Assembly: GCA_045649825.1 (NCBI GenBank)
Contig: JAZRQO010000022.1
Span: 62,001 to 126,000 of the forward strand
Origin: RGIG9115 sp045649825
GTDB lineage: Bacteria > Bacillota > Clostridia > UBA1381
Direction of reading: 5' to 3'
Length of the DNA stretch: 64,000 nt
Below, piece after piece: positions 29,201 through 36,135 of the stretch. How positions within the stretch are numbered: position 1 is the stretch's first letter; each line of letters starts with the position of its first letter. A model generated the notes under the pieces. It searched no databases. It was given only the letters and a program-made list of their open reading frames with translations, and was not told the origin of the DNA. The position numbers and the translations under genes were made by a program.

Positions 29201-30400
29201 AGTGTTCGTAAGGGTGATTTTTATACCTTCAACATCACTCTGCCTGAGGTGGCAAACTTTGTCGTAACCACTGTTGGAAAGCCTATAAGAAATGATGCAA
29301 GCGGCACTTTGGAAATTTATGTTGACCCTGTGCAATTTGGCGATTGGATGATATCTAACCCGAAATATACTAAAGACATCACAGTAGATGAATATATGAC
29401 AAAGCATACTGTATCAGTCTCCGCAGGAAAGCATACCATAAAAATCCGAAACACTGATGATAATTCATTCTATTTGGGTTGGGTAGGAATTGAGAACTCA
29501 GTACCTCGTGTGGTTGCGGAAGGAGCAGTGGGAGATAGCAGTGCAATGATTTTTGTCAGGGACACAAAGACTGTCTATTCAGAGATGATGTATAACGGAT
29601 ATACACCTGTAGAAATTTCCGATGCTACGGTAGACCTTACAGGGCTTAATGATGGTACCTACAATCTTATCTGGTGGGATACATATACTGGGGGAGAGGT
29701 TTCAAGACAGGAAATCACAGTAACAGGCGGAGTCGCTCCTACAGTTAATGTCCCTGCATTTACAAACGACATAGCTGCAAAAATTATACCACAGGGCAGT
29801 GTTCCCGCACCTGTTCTTACTTCAGATGTTCTTGATGTTGATAACTCTGCTCATAAAATAGTTATGACCGAAGCTGTATCAAACCAATATTCAGATATGA
29901 ATGCTGTAAAAGATGTTATTACATCAGATACAGAATGTAGTATCACAACAAACGATAAAGACGGCAACGGATTTTTCTCTGATGGTGACACAGTGGAGGT
30001 TACCCCTGTAGGTTCTAAGGTTTCATATACTTATACTGTAGATGTGATAACAAAAGTCAATGCAAAAATGCAAGCCTTTACTATAGGCGGAGAGAGCGTG
30101 GAAGGCAAAACAATCACAAAAACAGGAATTGCCCAGCTTACCTACAGAATGACAAATAATATGTTTGCCTCTGTAGCTCCAACGGCTATAGCAGTTTTGT
30201 ATGACGGTCAAAACAGAATGGTAAGCTGTACTTTGGCAGATTCAAAATCAGTCGAAACAGGTAAGTATACTGATTTTGTCATAAGCCTTGAAATTCCGGA
30301 AACTCTCACAACCGGAAGTCTTGAAATACTCGTATGGCAAAACCGTGAAACACTTAATCCGTTTAAAAAGGTTGAAAAGTATAAAATCACAGTTCAATAA
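23246..30400 (+). CDS. Giant surface protein: six CBM modules, internal SLH repeats, DUF5060 and clan GH-A glycosidase
   Basis: A 2384-residue exported protein. Signal peptide about 1-30. Six CBM4/9-like modules, in pairs with Ig-like modules, fill about 33-1110 (starts such as ENLLKDHDPGFES, NLVSNPGFETGDKTGWR, NLLNDWEPGFENG). A further beta-sandwich (1130-1315) contains WDFHCNPGTAHILAGW. Three SLH-like repeats (about 1320-1475) carry TRAEFVDMLVDKL and TREQAAAMLMRA; the third is degenerate. DUF5060 (1478-1595) precedes a TIM barrel (1600-1920) with acid/base Glu1765 in WEFFNEE and nucleophile candidate Glu1854/1855 in NIIEELS, the clan GH-A pattern. Ig-like modules end the protein. It likely cuts a glycan at the cell surface; the SLHs would bind pyruvylated wall polymer. 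Preceded by GAAAGGAG. Confidence 0.87.
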   Translation: MKKKLSKLTAFVSALAIMAACLPMPVSAMATTGENLLKDHDPGFESLSSTANTSYWNFSGGSTKNAVETTITHNNSSKSVKVSNRQNTYEGPQAQNITVESGKQYYISAWVYTTAAGESAKLTLQSTETEAANRFTTINSDVVTLTQNNWTHICDVVSPDKTAIGKLYVTTTGKSDIYVDDFEFYEITSTTPEVTVEGNLVSNPGFETGDKTGWRTDGPAFTVEKSIIDANSGEYSAKTVNRASNAYPTSCTPQQFVDVTADTYYYVSAKARLVSKSSSDVKAIMRLQQTGGTAITTPNNYTLMNEKSYTTISAVVKNTDATQAKVYVNTNETSTTGYADLWTDDYMVFPITSSVEDGAIDITPNKDITLTIPQELEVSTKSFIISNGASITGVDHNGNECVVHFSGMNYGQTYKLTFNSGLNSNCKPEWEFATKTDSTNLLNDWEPGFENGFNTVKDDTAPYWHISASTTARTNEKGHNSTYSIKSTGRTYNYSGPQADNINLNNASDYYVSAWVYTDAAGESAQLTYQGTETYRTELKPLTQGDWTKVSGVISSEAAQKGKLFVQTSGTSDIYIDDFELADITGTTPATVVEGNLVTNGDFETGDSTGWREDGPSFSVVKSIWDAHTGNYAAKTTGRKYEYATPQQYVELTPDTYYYISAQARLASSATDTVKAKMRLEQGTGETVITVPSDANDKELKEEEYKNVSAVVYNADSVRGKIYITTSEGESYADLWTDDYVVLPITSSLPKGATDITPNSDITLTVPEDIPVTTSTLTIDGGASVTSVDRTGRKCVVHFSGMTCGKTYKLTLKTGLNTNCYPQWEFTTIQGREITINGGFELGTAGWTVPDASLWYTTNKDSAAGSHSIRIKGRANKYSTPQQFLEMENGKTYTVSLKAKVSDGSGPVEIMYQPYKDGVAQTAVSLCSGTASSTSWKQLKTTFTLDAGDFTQIKIFAKAENEYVDYYAFDEFRVWEGGEVSTAGENLVSNPGFEDGTDGWTLTKTTRLSYPSISSGYIASVSNRQHNYEGPVQEITLQPNTDYYISARIRAYSGTMRGNVVLAGEGIENPSYVEFSSDKWTKVGAVVNSGSNSSASLGILTEGSADYYVDDFSVVPYVTQLTTTSPSSAVKVNPEDISSAGKKFAYNWDFHCNPGTAHILAGWTLQVGTNTLNESTTAAFYPMKPVWENGITRLDISLRNGNMFTNQNESLGIDASKYKYISIKAQNLTQSDSFRIGWWSNGNTATRHTYTVKWPENQGVQEIVLDLSKCSTWSGTIDALMFSPADKIAVDDDNIGLAGEHVLLEGISVFANESGTEQTVTESSITRAEFVDMLVDKLELTNYYTKATAFDDVDTTTLGYDSILTAEETGIITGDGNFNPDDNITREQAAAMLMRACTYFDKQIDRVVEPVVFDDAADFSDGMQACASWAIRLGMISGNGGNNFEPQAAVTGVQALNMINKAVAWVNGTVSDEDVFVSAPIAGTYDVVRLTVDDINDGAYKNPYDYNEVKADAVFTAPDGTTLTIPGYFDMIRDFEYEPRRRVKDISQTSQWKFRFAPTMEGVWSFEIRLTYNGAVTVLGNGTVTAVYSGRPGFIQKDSSNPRFIYENGDAFNPFGINLKSPIKNSDMDGYVAYEDYLKKYAQDNGINVIRAWFQSEDCYNLEDYQTGVGKFSNVHAQKLDYVFALARQNGVSVLPAMKSVHRLQQVNWLYTRSQYLSVTGGPLDYGAEFYSNAETIQGFKNLLRFVIARYSAYDNLLLWEFFNEEAGITGWRDNMESVSAWHDQMLQFVADIDPYNHATGGGGRTLAAEPELYSKEMTDFTVVHSYDLLQPALMIRANAQINKNLFNKPNIIEELSIREELITLGADNNGRITHEALWSSIAAGNAATLPSWWWWETTAWADKYEHWNIYGPVSEFMEDFNWPDENLKLVNFKTNTSLKGDFIIPAGYQTSEQYDYDNFPVKDEFTYDLTSSAIRQVDDIIYESSVRKGDFYTFNITLPEVANFVVTTVGKPIRNDASGTLEIYVDPVQFGDWMISNPKYTKDITVDEYMTKHTVSVSAGKHTIKIRNTDDNSFYLGWVGIENSVPRVVAEGAVGDSSAMIFVRDTKTVYSEMMYNGYTPVEISDATVDLTGLNDGTYNLIWWDTYTGGEVSRQEITVTGGVAPTVNVPAFTNDIAAKIIPQGSVPAPVLTSDVLDVDNSAHKIVMTEAVSNQYSDMNAVKDVITSDTECSITTNDKDGNGFFSDGDTVEVTPVGSKVSYTYTVDVITKVNAKMQAFTIGGESVEGKTITKTGIAQLTYRMTNNMFASVAPTAIAVLYDGQNRMVSCTLADSKSVETGKYTDFVISLEIPETLTTGSLEILVWQNRETLNPFKKVEKYKITVQ

Positions 30401-30406
30401 AAATAT

Positions 30407-30440
30407 CATAAGAGCTGCCGCGTTTGCGGCAGCTCTTATG
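30407..30440 (+). terminator. Strong hairpin after the giant enzyme gene
   Basis: CATAAGAGCTGCCGC (30407-30421) pairs perfectly with GCGGCAGCTCTTATG (30426-30440), 15 bp with loop GTTT. There is no clear T-run, so it may be a terminator of imperfect type or an mRNA-stabilising end. Confidence 0.7.
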
Positions 30441-30484
30441 TATTGCACAAAAATATTATAACTTCAAATCTGTAGTTAGCACAA

Positions 30485-30540
30485 TTGCATATCAAATGGC
30501 AGATTTTATGATTGCACTTTAGCACAATGCATCGTATAAT
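30485..30540 (+). promoter_or_regulatory. Regulon promoter, site 4 (664-residue CBM protein)
   Basis: TTGCATATC (30485-30493), three bases, TGGCA (30497-30501), -35 TTGCAC (30512-30517), 17-bp spacer, -10 TATAAT (30535-30540). Confidence 0.82.
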
Positions 30541-30546
30541 TAAATT

Positions 30547-30751
30547 AATTCTCGGACAGATTTGTGTTTGAGGGTTTAGTTATTTTGTTGAATTTTTTGT
30601 CACACAAATCGGGCATAGTCGAAGTTCATATGCCTATATTCTCTTTTCATCTGACTATTTTTGTTTGATTAAAAAATCAACAAATCGGGCAACACTTACC
30701 TTGAAGCACGGTTTATCTGTTCATGAATTAGATACGGAAAGGAGTTATATT
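30547..30751 (+). promoter_or_regulatory. 205-base untranslated leader with a 12-base direct repeat
   Basis: From the predicted transcript start near 30547 to the ATG at 30752 no gene is seen. ACAAATCGGGCA occurs at 30604-30615 and again at 30680-30691, and GGCATA/TATGCC can pair at about 30612-30634. It may be a structured leader; no known class is recognised. Confidence 0.35.
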
Positions 30752-32746
30752 ATGAATATTTTTTCAAAAAAGCTAACAGCGTTGCTTTCAGTTCTTGCTA
30801 TCACAGCAATGAGCTTGCCTATGTCGGTTGGTGCCATGGCGAAAAAAGATACCAACCTTTTGGTAGCAAACCATGGTCCTGGCTTTGAAGCGGTTGAAGA
30901 AATAACTGCTAATACATCTTATTGGAATTTCAGCGGAGGTGTATCTAAAAGCATAATCTCAACTGACCAAGCTCATGCAGGTTCATCAAAATCGGTTAAG
31001 GTTCCTTCAGGTTCTGAAAAATATGAAGGCCCTCAGGCGAAGCTAAGCGGATTAACAGTCGGCTCTCAGTACTATGTATCCGCCTGGGTGTATACATCGA
31101 CAGCTCAAAAGGCGCAGATGGCACTGCAAGGAAGCACTAACGCTACCACAGACTTTGTTGACCTGACTGAAAACCAATGGACTCAAGTGTCCGGAATGGT
31201 AACTGTTCCTGCGACAACAACAGGACAAGATTATGAGCATAGATTATATGTGATGACAAAAGATAAGCGTTCTGCCGATATTTATGTTGATGATTTTGAG
31301 ATTTGTGCAGTAACCGATATTACTGTAGCTCAGGAAGTTGCAGATAATATGATTACAAATGCCGGTTTTGAAAGTGAAGGAGGTTGGAGAACCGAAAGTG
31401 AAAGCCCTGTTGCTAAGTACACTCGTGTGAAGTCGGTATTTGACGCAAATACAGGCAGTTATGCTGCAAAAGCTACAGGACGTTCCAACAACTATACAGG
31501 TCCACAGCAATATGTCGCAGTTGAACAGGATACATATTACTATGTGAGCGCAATGGTTAGACTGGGTGCTGCTTCTGCATCCGCTCAAAAGGCTAAAATG
31601 CGCGTTGCTAAAGGCAGTAATAACAACAAATCAACCTTTGCAGAAGGTAACACTACAGAGTACGCTATTTCTACCGCTGACTATGCGAAAATTAAAGACG
31701 TTGCATACAGCGGCACAGAGGAAAAACTACGTGTATATGTACAAACTACTGATTCTACAGATATGTGGTTTGATGACTTTGTGATGCTTCCGATTACAAT
31801 GATAAGCAGCAAGACAGATGTTGCTCCAAATTCCGCTGTTACACTTTCAGTTCCTGAAGATATTGAAGTAACAAAGGAAATGCTTAGTATCGACAAGGGT
31901 GCTAAAGTTGAAAGTGTTACAAGAAACGGACGTATTGTATCTGTTGCACTTAGCGGTATGCTTACAAGCATAGATTACACTCTTACTCTCGCTACCGGTT
32001 TGGATACTAAATGTAATCCTTCATGGAAATTTACTACTAAGGTAGATTCAAGTAACATTCTTGATGTAAACGGCTATGACCCAAGCTTTGATAACGCTGC
32101 TATAGACGGCAGTAAGTGGAACTTAAGTACCTCAACATGTGCACGTAGTAGCGAGCATGCACATAGCGGAGCTCAGTCGGTAAAGGTGACTGCAAGACAA
32201 AATACATACAGCGGACCTCAGGCTAAGGAGGTACCTCTTGTAAGTGGAGAAAGATATACAGCTTCAGCATGGGTATATACAGAAGCGGAAGGCGAAAAAG
32301 CAACAGTTAGATTTGAAGGTGCTGACGGCGGGGCAGGAGCTTATGAAGATTTGGTTCCCGGCGAATGGACTTTGATCACAAGAACTATAAATGTATCAAA
32401 GGACACTGCTAAGGTTTATGTAGCTACTGAGGGCAAGAGTGACATTTGGGTAGATGATTTTGCTGTATGCGAATATGTACCATACGAAACTACATTTTCA
32501 AAGTCAGGTAGCGTTGTGACATGTGATTTCGTGAATAATGAAAATTCCAACAATCTTATGCTTGCAGTAGCAGCATATGACGCATCAGGTAAACTTGTAT
32601 ATATCGACAGCAGTGTATCAACAACCACAAGCGGTACTCTCACAGTAACTGCTCCTACAGGTGCATATGAAAATGTAAAAGTATTCCTCTGGGATGTAAA
32701 GACATTTACACCTATTGTAGACGCATTTTCACCTGACAGCATATAA
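30752..32746 (+). CDS. Secreted non-catalytic carbohydrate-binding protein (three CBM modules)
   Basis: A 664-residue exported protein. Signal peptide about 1-27 (KKLTALLSVLAITAMSLP, ending near VGAMA). CBM4/9-like modules at about 29-185 (NLLVANHGPGFEA), 190-350 (NMITNAGFESEGGWR) and 437-580 (NILDVNGYDPSFDN); the strand end 'DIYVDDFE' recurs in each. An Ig-like module separates the second and third, and another forms the C-terminus (582-664). There is no catalytic domain, no SLH and no sortase motif, so it is a glycan-binding protein either released or held by the glycan itself. The ATG at 30752 follows GGAAAGGAG; longer in-frame starts lie in the leader. It has its own regulon promoter and terminator. 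Confidence 0.82.
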   Translation: MNIFSKKLTALLSVLAITAMSLPMSVGAMAKKDTNLLVANHGPGFEAVEEITANTSYWNFSGGVSKSIISTDQAHAGSSKSVKVPSGSEKYEGPQAKLSGLTVGSQYYVSAWVYTSTAQKAQMALQGSTNATTDFVDLTENQWTQVSGMVTVPATTTGQDYEHRLYVMTKDKRSADIYVDDFEICAVTDITVAQEVADNMITNAGFESEGGWRTESESPVAKYTRVKSVFDANTGSYAAKATGRSNNYTGPQQYVAVEQDTYYYVSAMVRLGAASASAQKAKMRVAKGSNNNKSTFAEGNTTEYAISTADYAKIKDVAYSGTEEKLRVYVQTTDSTDMWFDDFVMLPITMISSKTDVAPNSAVTLSVPEDIEVTKEMLSIDKGAKVESVTRNGRIVSVALSGMLTSIDYTLTLATGLDTKCNPSWKFTTKVDSSNILDVNGYDPSFDNAAIDGSKWNLSTSTCARSSEHAHSGAQSVKVTARQNTYSGPQAKEVPLVSGERYTASAWVYTEAEGEKATVRFEGADGGAGAYEDLVPGEWTLITRTINVSKDTAKVYVATEGKSDIWVDDFAVCEYVPYETTFSKSGSVVTCDFVNNENSNNLMLAVAAYDASGKLVYIDSSVSTTTSGTLTVTAPTGAYENVKVFLWDVKTFTPIVDAFSPDSI

Positions 32747-32770
32747 ACAGAATAACTTAGAACTTATATA

Positions 32771-32795
32771 AGGACTGCCTCGGCAGTCCTTTTTG
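32771..32795 (+). terminator. Terminator after the three-CBM gene
   Basis: AGGACTGCC (32771-32779) pairs with GGCAGTCCT (32782-32790) and is followed by TTTTT. Confidence 0.88.
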
Positions 32796-32837
32796 TTTTT
32801 GTGAAAAATGTGCAATTTTTTAGGCTGTTTGGCATAA

Positions 32838-32893
32838 TTGCATATTTGATGGCGCTTTTTATGATTGACCGTTTAGGCAGTGTGCTATATAAT
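32838..32893 (+). promoter_or_regulatory. Regulon promoter, site 5 (surface protein and ABC transporter operon)
   Basis: TTGCATATT (32838-32846), three bases, TGGCG (32850-32854), -35 TTGACC (32865-32870), 17-bp spacer, -10 TATAAT (32888-32893). Genes from 33014 to 48513 follow with gaps of at most 61 bases and no strong terminator, so one transcript could cover them. Confidence 0.82.
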
Positions 32894-33013
32894 TAGAGTG
32901 TAATATTAATGTTATTTTGAGCTGATTTACACAGGACTTTCCTCTGTCAAATAAGCACATGATAATTCACACTAAATTAATTGCAGTATCGTCTGCAAGG
33001 AAAGGAAGGTAAT

Positions 33014-36000
33014 ATGAAAAAATATTTACTAAAAGCAACTGCGCTCATCGCATCTTTAACTGTTGTGTCCATGAGCATGCCGATGTCCGTTGGGGCTATG
33101 GCGGCTAAGGGGAACAACCTTTTGGAAGCAAGTCATGATCCGGGCTTTGAAGAGCTTACAACAATAACTAATACATCTTATTGGAATTTCAGCGGAGGTT
33201 CATCTAAAAGCGTAATCTCAACTGATAAATCTCATACAGGTTCAAAATCGGTTAAGATTGTTTCAGGTTCTCAAAAATATGAAGGTCCTCAGGTGAAGCT
33301 TAACGATTTAGAGGTCGGTTCGCAGTACTATGTATCTGCGTGGGTGTATACGCCGACAAATCAAAAGGCGCAGCTATCTCTGCAAGGTAGTGGTTCCGCT
33401 ATAAGTACAACCCTTGTTCCTCTGACTGCAAACCGATGGAATCAAGTGTCCGGAATGGTGACTGTTCCTGCAATAGCAACTGGAAGTGTGGATTATGAGC
33501 ATAGATTGTATGTTCAGACAGAAGGGACACGTTCGACCGATATTTATGTTGATGATTTTGAGATTTGCCAAACCACTTCAACTACACCGGAGGTACCTGT
33601 TGGCGGAAACCTTGTATCAAATGCAGGTTTTGAAACTGCCGAAGATAGTGAGGATAAGGTTGGCTGGCGAAATGCCAGCGGCAATACTGCTTACACTCGT
33701 GTAAACTCTATGGTAGATGCGAATACAGGTAATTATGTAGCGAAGTCTGTGCAACGTGGTAATTACTATACCGGTCCTCAGCAATATGTTACAGTTGAGC
33801 CGGATACATATTATTATGTAAGAGCAATGGTAAGACAGGGCAGTAATCCGGAAAAGGAAGTAAAAGCCAAAATGCGTATTGCTCAAACTGGTAGCTCAAC
33901 AACCTTTAAGGAATATAACCTTGAGGATGATATTGATTGCAACGAGTACACTCCAATTAAAGGTGTTGTGTACAGCGGCGGAGCAACAGAATTGCGCGTA
34001 TATGTGCAAACTAATGAGAGCAGTGATTTTGTAGATCTGTGGTTTGACGATTATGTACTTCTTCCTATTACATCATCAGTTGCAAAGGGTGCAACAGGAA
34101 TCACACCAAACACAAACATTACTCTTTCAGTTCCTGAAGAGATTGATGTAAATACAACTACTCTCACAATTAATAATGGTGCAACAATTACCAATATCGC
34201 GCGTGACGGCAGAACCTGTGTGGTAAGCTTCAGCGGTATGGGGTATGATACAGAGTACACTCTTAAGCTCGACACTGTACTTAATACAGACCCTACATGG
34301 GAATTCAAGACTGAATCAAAAAATCTTATTGCAACCTATGACCCCGGTTTTGAAGGTGAGATTGATACCACAAAATGGAATTTGAGTAAGAGTACTGATG
34401 GCGGAGTGACCCGTGTTAATACGAGAAAGAAATCCGGCTCATATTCAGCTCATGCTTACGGAAGAGATAAAGGCTACAGAGGACCGCAAGCAAAGGATGT
34501 TGCAATAGTTTCCGATTCAAAATATTATGCATCTGCCTGGGTGTACACCGATGCGTCGGGCATGACTGCAAACATGAACCTTGAGGGCGATTCTTCTGCA
34601 AGAACCACAGCCGTTTCTTTGACATCAGGAGATTGGACAAAGGTAGAAGGAATGGTTACAGCTGTAGGTACTTCGGCACGATTGTATGTAGAAACATCAG
34701 GCACAGCAGATATTTATGTAGACGATTTCGAGCTTTATAAGGCTTCTGAAGTAATAGTTTTTTCACCTCTCAATGGTGTTACTGATGCAGCTGTTGATTC
34801 TGATTTAACCCTTGTATTTTCTGATGAGGTAAACTTAAGTGCTGCTAATCTTACAATTAACGGCGGAGCAATAACAGGTGATATACTGACTTCGGACAAC
34901 ATTACATACACAGTGGACCTTGGTATGCTTGATGATTTCACCGATTACACTATTAATATAAAGGGTGTATTTGATGCAAACTACGACAGACTTGAAGATT
35001 CAAAAGTAACCTTTACAACATCATCTGCAACTCCGGGTGCTGTGCGTAATATGCTCGGTTCATATGATGCAGGCTTTGAAAACGGAGCAATCAGTACAGC
35101 TAAATGGAATTTGAGCGGAACCGTTGAGCGAGCTGAGGGCGAAGGACATGACAGCTCATATTCAGCTAAATCCACCACTCACAATACATGGAGCGGTCCT
35201 CAGGCAAAGTTTACTAATCTGACTGAGGGCGACCAATACTATGTTTCAGCATGGGTACGCACGGCTCAGGACGGACAGACCGCACAGTTGTACTTGCAGG
35301 GTGCATCCAGTGCTAAAACAACAAATGTAAATTTAACAGCGAATGAATGGAAACAGCTATCAGGCATAGTTACAGTTCCCGCACCTGACGTTTCAACAAC
35401 CAACTATGACTACAGACTCTATGTAAACACAGGAGAACGTACTGAAGATATATATGTTGATGATTTCTTCATGACACCCTATGCACCTACTACACTTACA
35501 AGCTCTACTCCTGCTAATGAGGCATCAGCAGTGAGCCTTAGAGAAACTATTTCGCTAACCTTCAGCAATACTCTCGACGAAAGTCAGACTCTTGTTGATA
35601 AATTTACAGTAAGCGGTATGACAGTAACAGGTGCTGCACTTCAGGCAGATAAGAAAACTGTTGTTCTTACATTAAATTCAATTCTTGATGAGTACACACC
35701 ATATACAGTTACAGCGTCAGGACTTACAGACCAGTTTGGCGAAACAGTAGCTAACGTATCCATTGGGTTTACAACCGGCGGTTGCCTCACTGTGACTCAA
35801 AACGCAGCGTTTACACGCGGCGGCGCACCGCTTACCGCTTTAACAGTGGGCACGGTAGACATTGCAGCAACAGTTACAAACGACGGTTCACAGCCTGTTG
35901 CAAAACCGGTTATGATTGTTACGGTTTACAATGCAGCAGGATACCTAATCGATGTTGTAGCCACTGAGTTTGGAGAAAGTCTTGCAGGCGATACATCTGC

Positions 36001-36121
36001 ACCTCTCACAAAATCTCTCACTGTTGACGCAAATGCACACAGTGTGTCAGTACATATCTGGACGGCTGCAAATAATATTTCCTATATGGCAAGCCCAGAG
36101 GTACTGCGGGTAGCTGAATGA
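33014..36121 (+). CDS. Secreted non-catalytic carbohydrate-binding protein (four CBM modules)
   Basis: A 1035-residue exported protein. Signal peptide about 1-28. CBM4/9-like modules at about 29-185 (NLLEASHDPGFEE), 190-350 (NLVSNAGFETAED), 433-575 (NLIATYDPGFEGE) and 680-830 (NMLGSYDAGFENG). An Ig-like module follows the second, and Big_5-type modules follow the third (VIVFSPLNGVTDAAVDSDLTL) and fourth (TLTSSTPANEASAVSLRETI). The C-terminal ~105 residues form an Ig-like end module. No catalytic, SLH or sortase motif is visible. The first 180 residues are close to those of the 30752 protein, indicating recent duplication. Start ATG 33014 follows AAAGGAAGG. Its stop overlaps the ribosome-site region of the next gene. 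Confidence 0.82.
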   Translation: MKKYLLKATALIASLTVVSMSMPMSVGAMAAKGNNLLEASHDPGFEELTTITNTSYWNFSGGSSKSVISTDKSHTGSKSVKIVSGSQKYEGPQVKLNDLEVGSQYYVSAWVYTPTNQKAQLSLQGSGSAISTTLVPLTANRWNQVSGMVTVPAIATGSVDYEHRLYVQTEGTRSTDIYVDDFEICQTTSTTPEVPVGGNLVSNAGFETAEDSEDKVGWRNASGNTAYTRVNSMVDANTGNYVAKSVQRGNYYTGPQQYVTVEPDTYYYVRAMVRQGSNPEKEVKAKMRIAQTGSSTTFKEYNLEDDIDCNEYTPIKGVVYSGGATELRVYVQTNESSDFVDLWFDDYVLLPITSSVAKGATGITPNTNITLSVPEEIDVNTTTLTINNGATITNIARDGRTCVVSFSGMGYDTEYTLKLDTVLNTDPTWEFKTESKNLIATYDPGFEGEIDTTKWNLSKSTDGGVTRVNTRKKSGSYSAHAYGRDKGYRGPQAKDVAIVSDSKYYASAWVYTDASGMTANMNLEGDSSARTTAVSLTSGDWTKVEGMVTAVGTSARLYVETSGTADIYVDDFELYKASEVIVFSPLNGVTDAAVDSDLTLVFSDEVNLSAANLTINGGAITGDILTSDNITYTVDLGMLDDFTDYTINIKGVFDANYDRLEDSKVTFTTSSATPGAVRNMLGSYDAGFENGAISTAKWNLSGTVERAEGEGHDSSYSAKSTTHNTWSGPQAKFTNLTEGDQYYVSAWVRTAQDGQTAQLYLQGASSAKTTNVNLTANEWKQLSGIVTVPAPDVSTTNYDYRLYVNTGERTEDIYVDDFFMTPYAPTTLTSSTPANEASAVSLRETISLTFSNTLDESQTLVDKFTVSGMTVTGAALQADKKTVVLTLNSILDEYTPYTVTASGLTDQFGETVANVSIGFTTGGCLTVTQNAAFTRGGAPLTALTVGTVDIAATVTNDGSQPVAKPVMIVTVYNAAGYLIDVVATEFGESLAGDTSAPLTKSLTVDANAHSVSVHIWTAANNISYMASPEVLRVAE

Positions 36122-36135
36122 TAAGGAGGCTTCAA

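Noticed and set aside
18506..36121. Repeated DNA in the surface-protein genes as a CRISPR array or tandem repeat
   Set aside because: The repeats are ~150-residue protein modules with variable sequence, not short regular repeats with spacers.
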